NCBI GenBank assembly: GCA_964023205.1
Contig: OZ026837.1
Span: 15,167,479-15,231,478 of the forward strand
DNA from: Lutraria lutraria
Taxonomy: Eukaryota; Mollusca; Bivalvia; Venerida; Mactridae
Length of the DNA stretch: 64,000 nt
Reading direction: 5' to 3'
The translations under genes and the position numbers were made by a program. The notes below the pieces were generated by a model that had not been told where the DNA came from, made no database searches, and worked only from the letters and a program-made list of their open reading frames with translations. Shown here piece after piece: positions 63,314 through 64,000 of the stretch. Numbering within the stretch: position 1 is the first letter of the stretch; every line of letters starts with the position of its first letter.

Positions 63314-64000
63314 CTGAAAGTAAAAAATAGAACATATTCAAGTGCATGTTTAAACACTAATATTTCTGATACGGAATGCACAAAATTTACTTCTATATCA
63401 AAGAAATTGTCACGATAATGTTGCTAAACCAAGTTCTGTTGCTGGACATAAGGCCAGTAAAAATAGTTAAGCATACAATTAATCAACCAATCCAGGAGCC
63501 AACCCAAAAATTTGTAACAGCTAACAGCTTTTTTTCTTTTTTTATTAACAGCTAAATCCAAAGCATGATAATATTTGGGACTGAATCACACCTTCAAAAT
63601 ATGAGAAGTATGCTGAAATTTTTTTTTCATAAAAATTCTATGATCATACTACCCTTATCTTTTACTAGTAACCATTACATTTTTTTTCCTGGTTTAACCA
63701 ACACATATGCCTTTACACTTAACTGCATGTTCGGATGGACAGACAAGTCCTCTGCTGCATCATAAGATGACAGGGGCATAAAAAAGTAGTACTTAACTTA
63801 ATTGTTTGCGTTTATTATCAGCAGATGGTCAATACACAGCCTTTTTGGTCCTTTTGATGGGGAAATTTGCATAGTGAAGCGATTATTGGGAAATTTTACT
63901 CTCAGTGGGGAAAAATTTATACTTTTTTACTTGTGGAACAGGGGAGAATATCCAAAGAAGACCCCAAAATGGCAAAAACAGGCCTGATACAGGATAAAGA
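63314..64000 (-). other. Ataxin-2 intron, no further exon seen
   Basis: Minus strand upstream of the PAM2 exon. No in-phase exon with both splice sites was recognised before the window ends. Confidence 0.4.

Overview
The window is AT-rich nuclear DNA from an animal, most likely a conchiferan mollusc and probably a bivalve. Coding regions are split by GT-AG introns, intergenic DNA is crowded with tRNA-derived SINEs and short inverted-repeat DNA elements (MITEs), and one gene has the two chitin-binding domains plus laminin-G layout known from molluscan shell-matrix proteins of the Pif/BMSP type. The species cannot be named from the sequence.

Layout. 1-3250: repeat-rich, with a 70-bp MITE amplified as an 80-bp tandem array and split by another element. 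3255-9720 and 11870-18076: a recent tandem segmental duplication. Each copy carries a complete five-exon gene for a 395-residue protein with a stathmin-like C-terminal half (3364-6620 and 11979-15611). Each also carries a 33-bp minisatellite in intron 4 that is built from the exon 4 splice donor, and a 29-bp minisatellite just 3' of the stop codon that is largely free of stops on the gene strand. A TA-flanked MITE lies between the copies. 18.1-29.1 kb: no gene seen, only scattered MITEs and SINEs. 29149-37127 (+): a nine-coding-exon gene for a secreted protein with two cysteine-patterned chitin-binding-like domains and a laminin-G/concanavalin-like domain. 37.2-54.5 kb: mainly mobile DNA, including an internally amplified MITE (18-bp periodicity), a 5'-truncated non-LTR retrotransposon, a decayed mariner transposase, and a TTAA-flanked MITE nested in another MITE. 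54659-63313 (-): the seven 3'-terminal coding exons of ataxin-2, with PAM2 motifs and a short polyglutamine tract. Its Lsm/LsmAD exons would lie beyond the right edge.

The three gene types (stathmin-like, secreted chitin-binding/LamG, ataxin-2) are not an obvious functional cluster. The most unusual features are the splice-donor-derived minisatellite and the ways small MITEs seed tandem arrays and nest in one another. All exon models come from reading frame, phase and splice sites only; no transcript or database evidence was available.
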